This document shows positions 58,336-58,383 of a stretch of 58,383 bases of DNA, one piece after another. The first letter of the stretch is position 1, and each line of letters opens with the position of its first letter. The notes below the pieces were generated by a model. That model did no database searches. It had not been told where the DNA came from and saw nothing but the letters and a program-made list of their open reading frames with translations. Source of the stretch: Anaerolineae bacterium (GTDB lineage Bacteria > Chloroflexota > Anaerolineae > Aggregatilineales > Phototrophicaceae); NCBI GenBank assembly GCA_013360465.1, contig JABWBO010000047.1, positions 1 through 58,383 of the forward strand. The letters run 5' to 3'. The position numbers and the translations under genes are program-made.

Positions 58336-58383
58336 ATGCGTTGGATAAAAGTTGAGCGATTTAAGCTAGGGGATTGTTCGGAT
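58336..58383 (+). CDS. Possible partial gene start, + strand
   Basis: AGGGGA (58325-58330) lies 5 bp before ATG 58336, and the frame stays open for 16 codons to the window end (MRWIKVERFKLGDCSD). The region before it (58121-58335) holds only a CTATAG stretch near 58192 and short inverted repeats such as GAGG/CCTC. No family can be assigned from 16 residues. Confidence 0.35.
   Translation, partial: MRWIKVERFKLGDCSD

Noticed and set aside
1-58383. tRNA or rRNA genes
   Set aside because: No cloverleaf-like segments with conserved GTTCRA loops or rRNA core sequences were noticed. A dedicated scan would be decisive and was not possible here.

Overview
The window looks like most of a large conjugative plasmid (or a plasmid-derived integrated element) of moderately high GC content. 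Three lines of evidence point to a plasmid. First, there is a ParA/ParB pair and a PRTRC gene block (ThiF-type, B, F and C proteins), which is a plasmid-associated set. Second, a 273-bp iteron-like region lies beside that block and resembles an origin of replication. Third, there are conjugation genes: a pilin-like fragment, a PrgI-like protein, VirB4, VirD4, a relaxase and a ribbon-helix-helix accessory protein. I saw no rRNA, tRNA or core metabolic genes. The host is probably a bacterium without a classical Gram-negative transfer apparatus, because the VirB3-position protein is PrgI-like. A Chloroflexota (Anaerolineae-like) host is a guess from gene style and from a GTAGGGACG palindromic repeat; it is not demonstrated.

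Layout. (1) 1-7.9 kb, + strand: transfer operon (pilin fragment, PrgI-like, VirB4, a catalytically degenerate topoisomerase IA-like protein, two acidic repeat proteins, an RHH protein). (2) 8.0-9.4 kb: an AT-rich glycosyltransferase-like gene and a zinc-ribbon gene. (3) 9.4-12.9 kb, - strand: HU-like protein, VirD4, small membrane protein, relaxase, RHH accessory protein. This is followed by a hairpin-dense candidate oriT at 13.0-13.43 kb and a frameshifted IS110-type transposase. (4) 15.1-29.2 kb: a defence-type island. A phospholipase-D/SNF2 helicase is divergent from an Eco57I-like modification-restriction protein. These are followed by two unknown proteins carrying HEPN-like RxxxxH motifs, a sigma-region-4-like protein, two PIN-domain genes and a second PLD/SNF2 helicase. 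(5) 29.3-33.2 kb: HU, an OGG-like glycosylase, SSB, small unknown genes and the candidate oriV. (6) 33.2-37.3 kb: PRTRC block. (7) 37.3-44.7 kb, - strand: archaeo-eukaryotic-type primase, a methyltransferase-helicase fusion, a 720-aa unknown protein and a SLOG-type protein. (8) 45.5-51.6 kb: an AT-rich apparent peptide-natural-product (RiPP) cluster. It contains two short paralogous precursor-like peptides, a radical SAM/SPASM enzyme, a JmjC/cupin oxygenase, a sulfotransferase, a P-loop kinase-like protein, an aldo/keto reductase and a ParB-fold protein. (9) 51.6-58.4 kb, - strand: zinc-finger protein, LexA-type DNA-binding repressor, DnaG-like primase, DUF3987-like protein, a 24-bp palindrome (candidate parS), parB and parA.

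How it may work together. ParAB/PRTRC and the candidate oriV would maintain the replicon. The primases, SSB and helicase would handle single-stranded DNA. The relaxosome and T4SS genes would transfer it, and the island at 15-29 kb would defend it or its host. The RiPP cluster is AT-rich cargo.

Most novel items: the two-precursor RiPP cluster, the methylase/PLD-helicase/HEPN-like island, and two folded intergenic elements of almost identical size and shape (185-186 nt) with different sequences. One of these sits directly upstream of ssb and one upstream of another - strand operon. A looser relative lies upstream of the relaxase operon. All assignments come from reading the sequence and recalled family motifs; no search was run.
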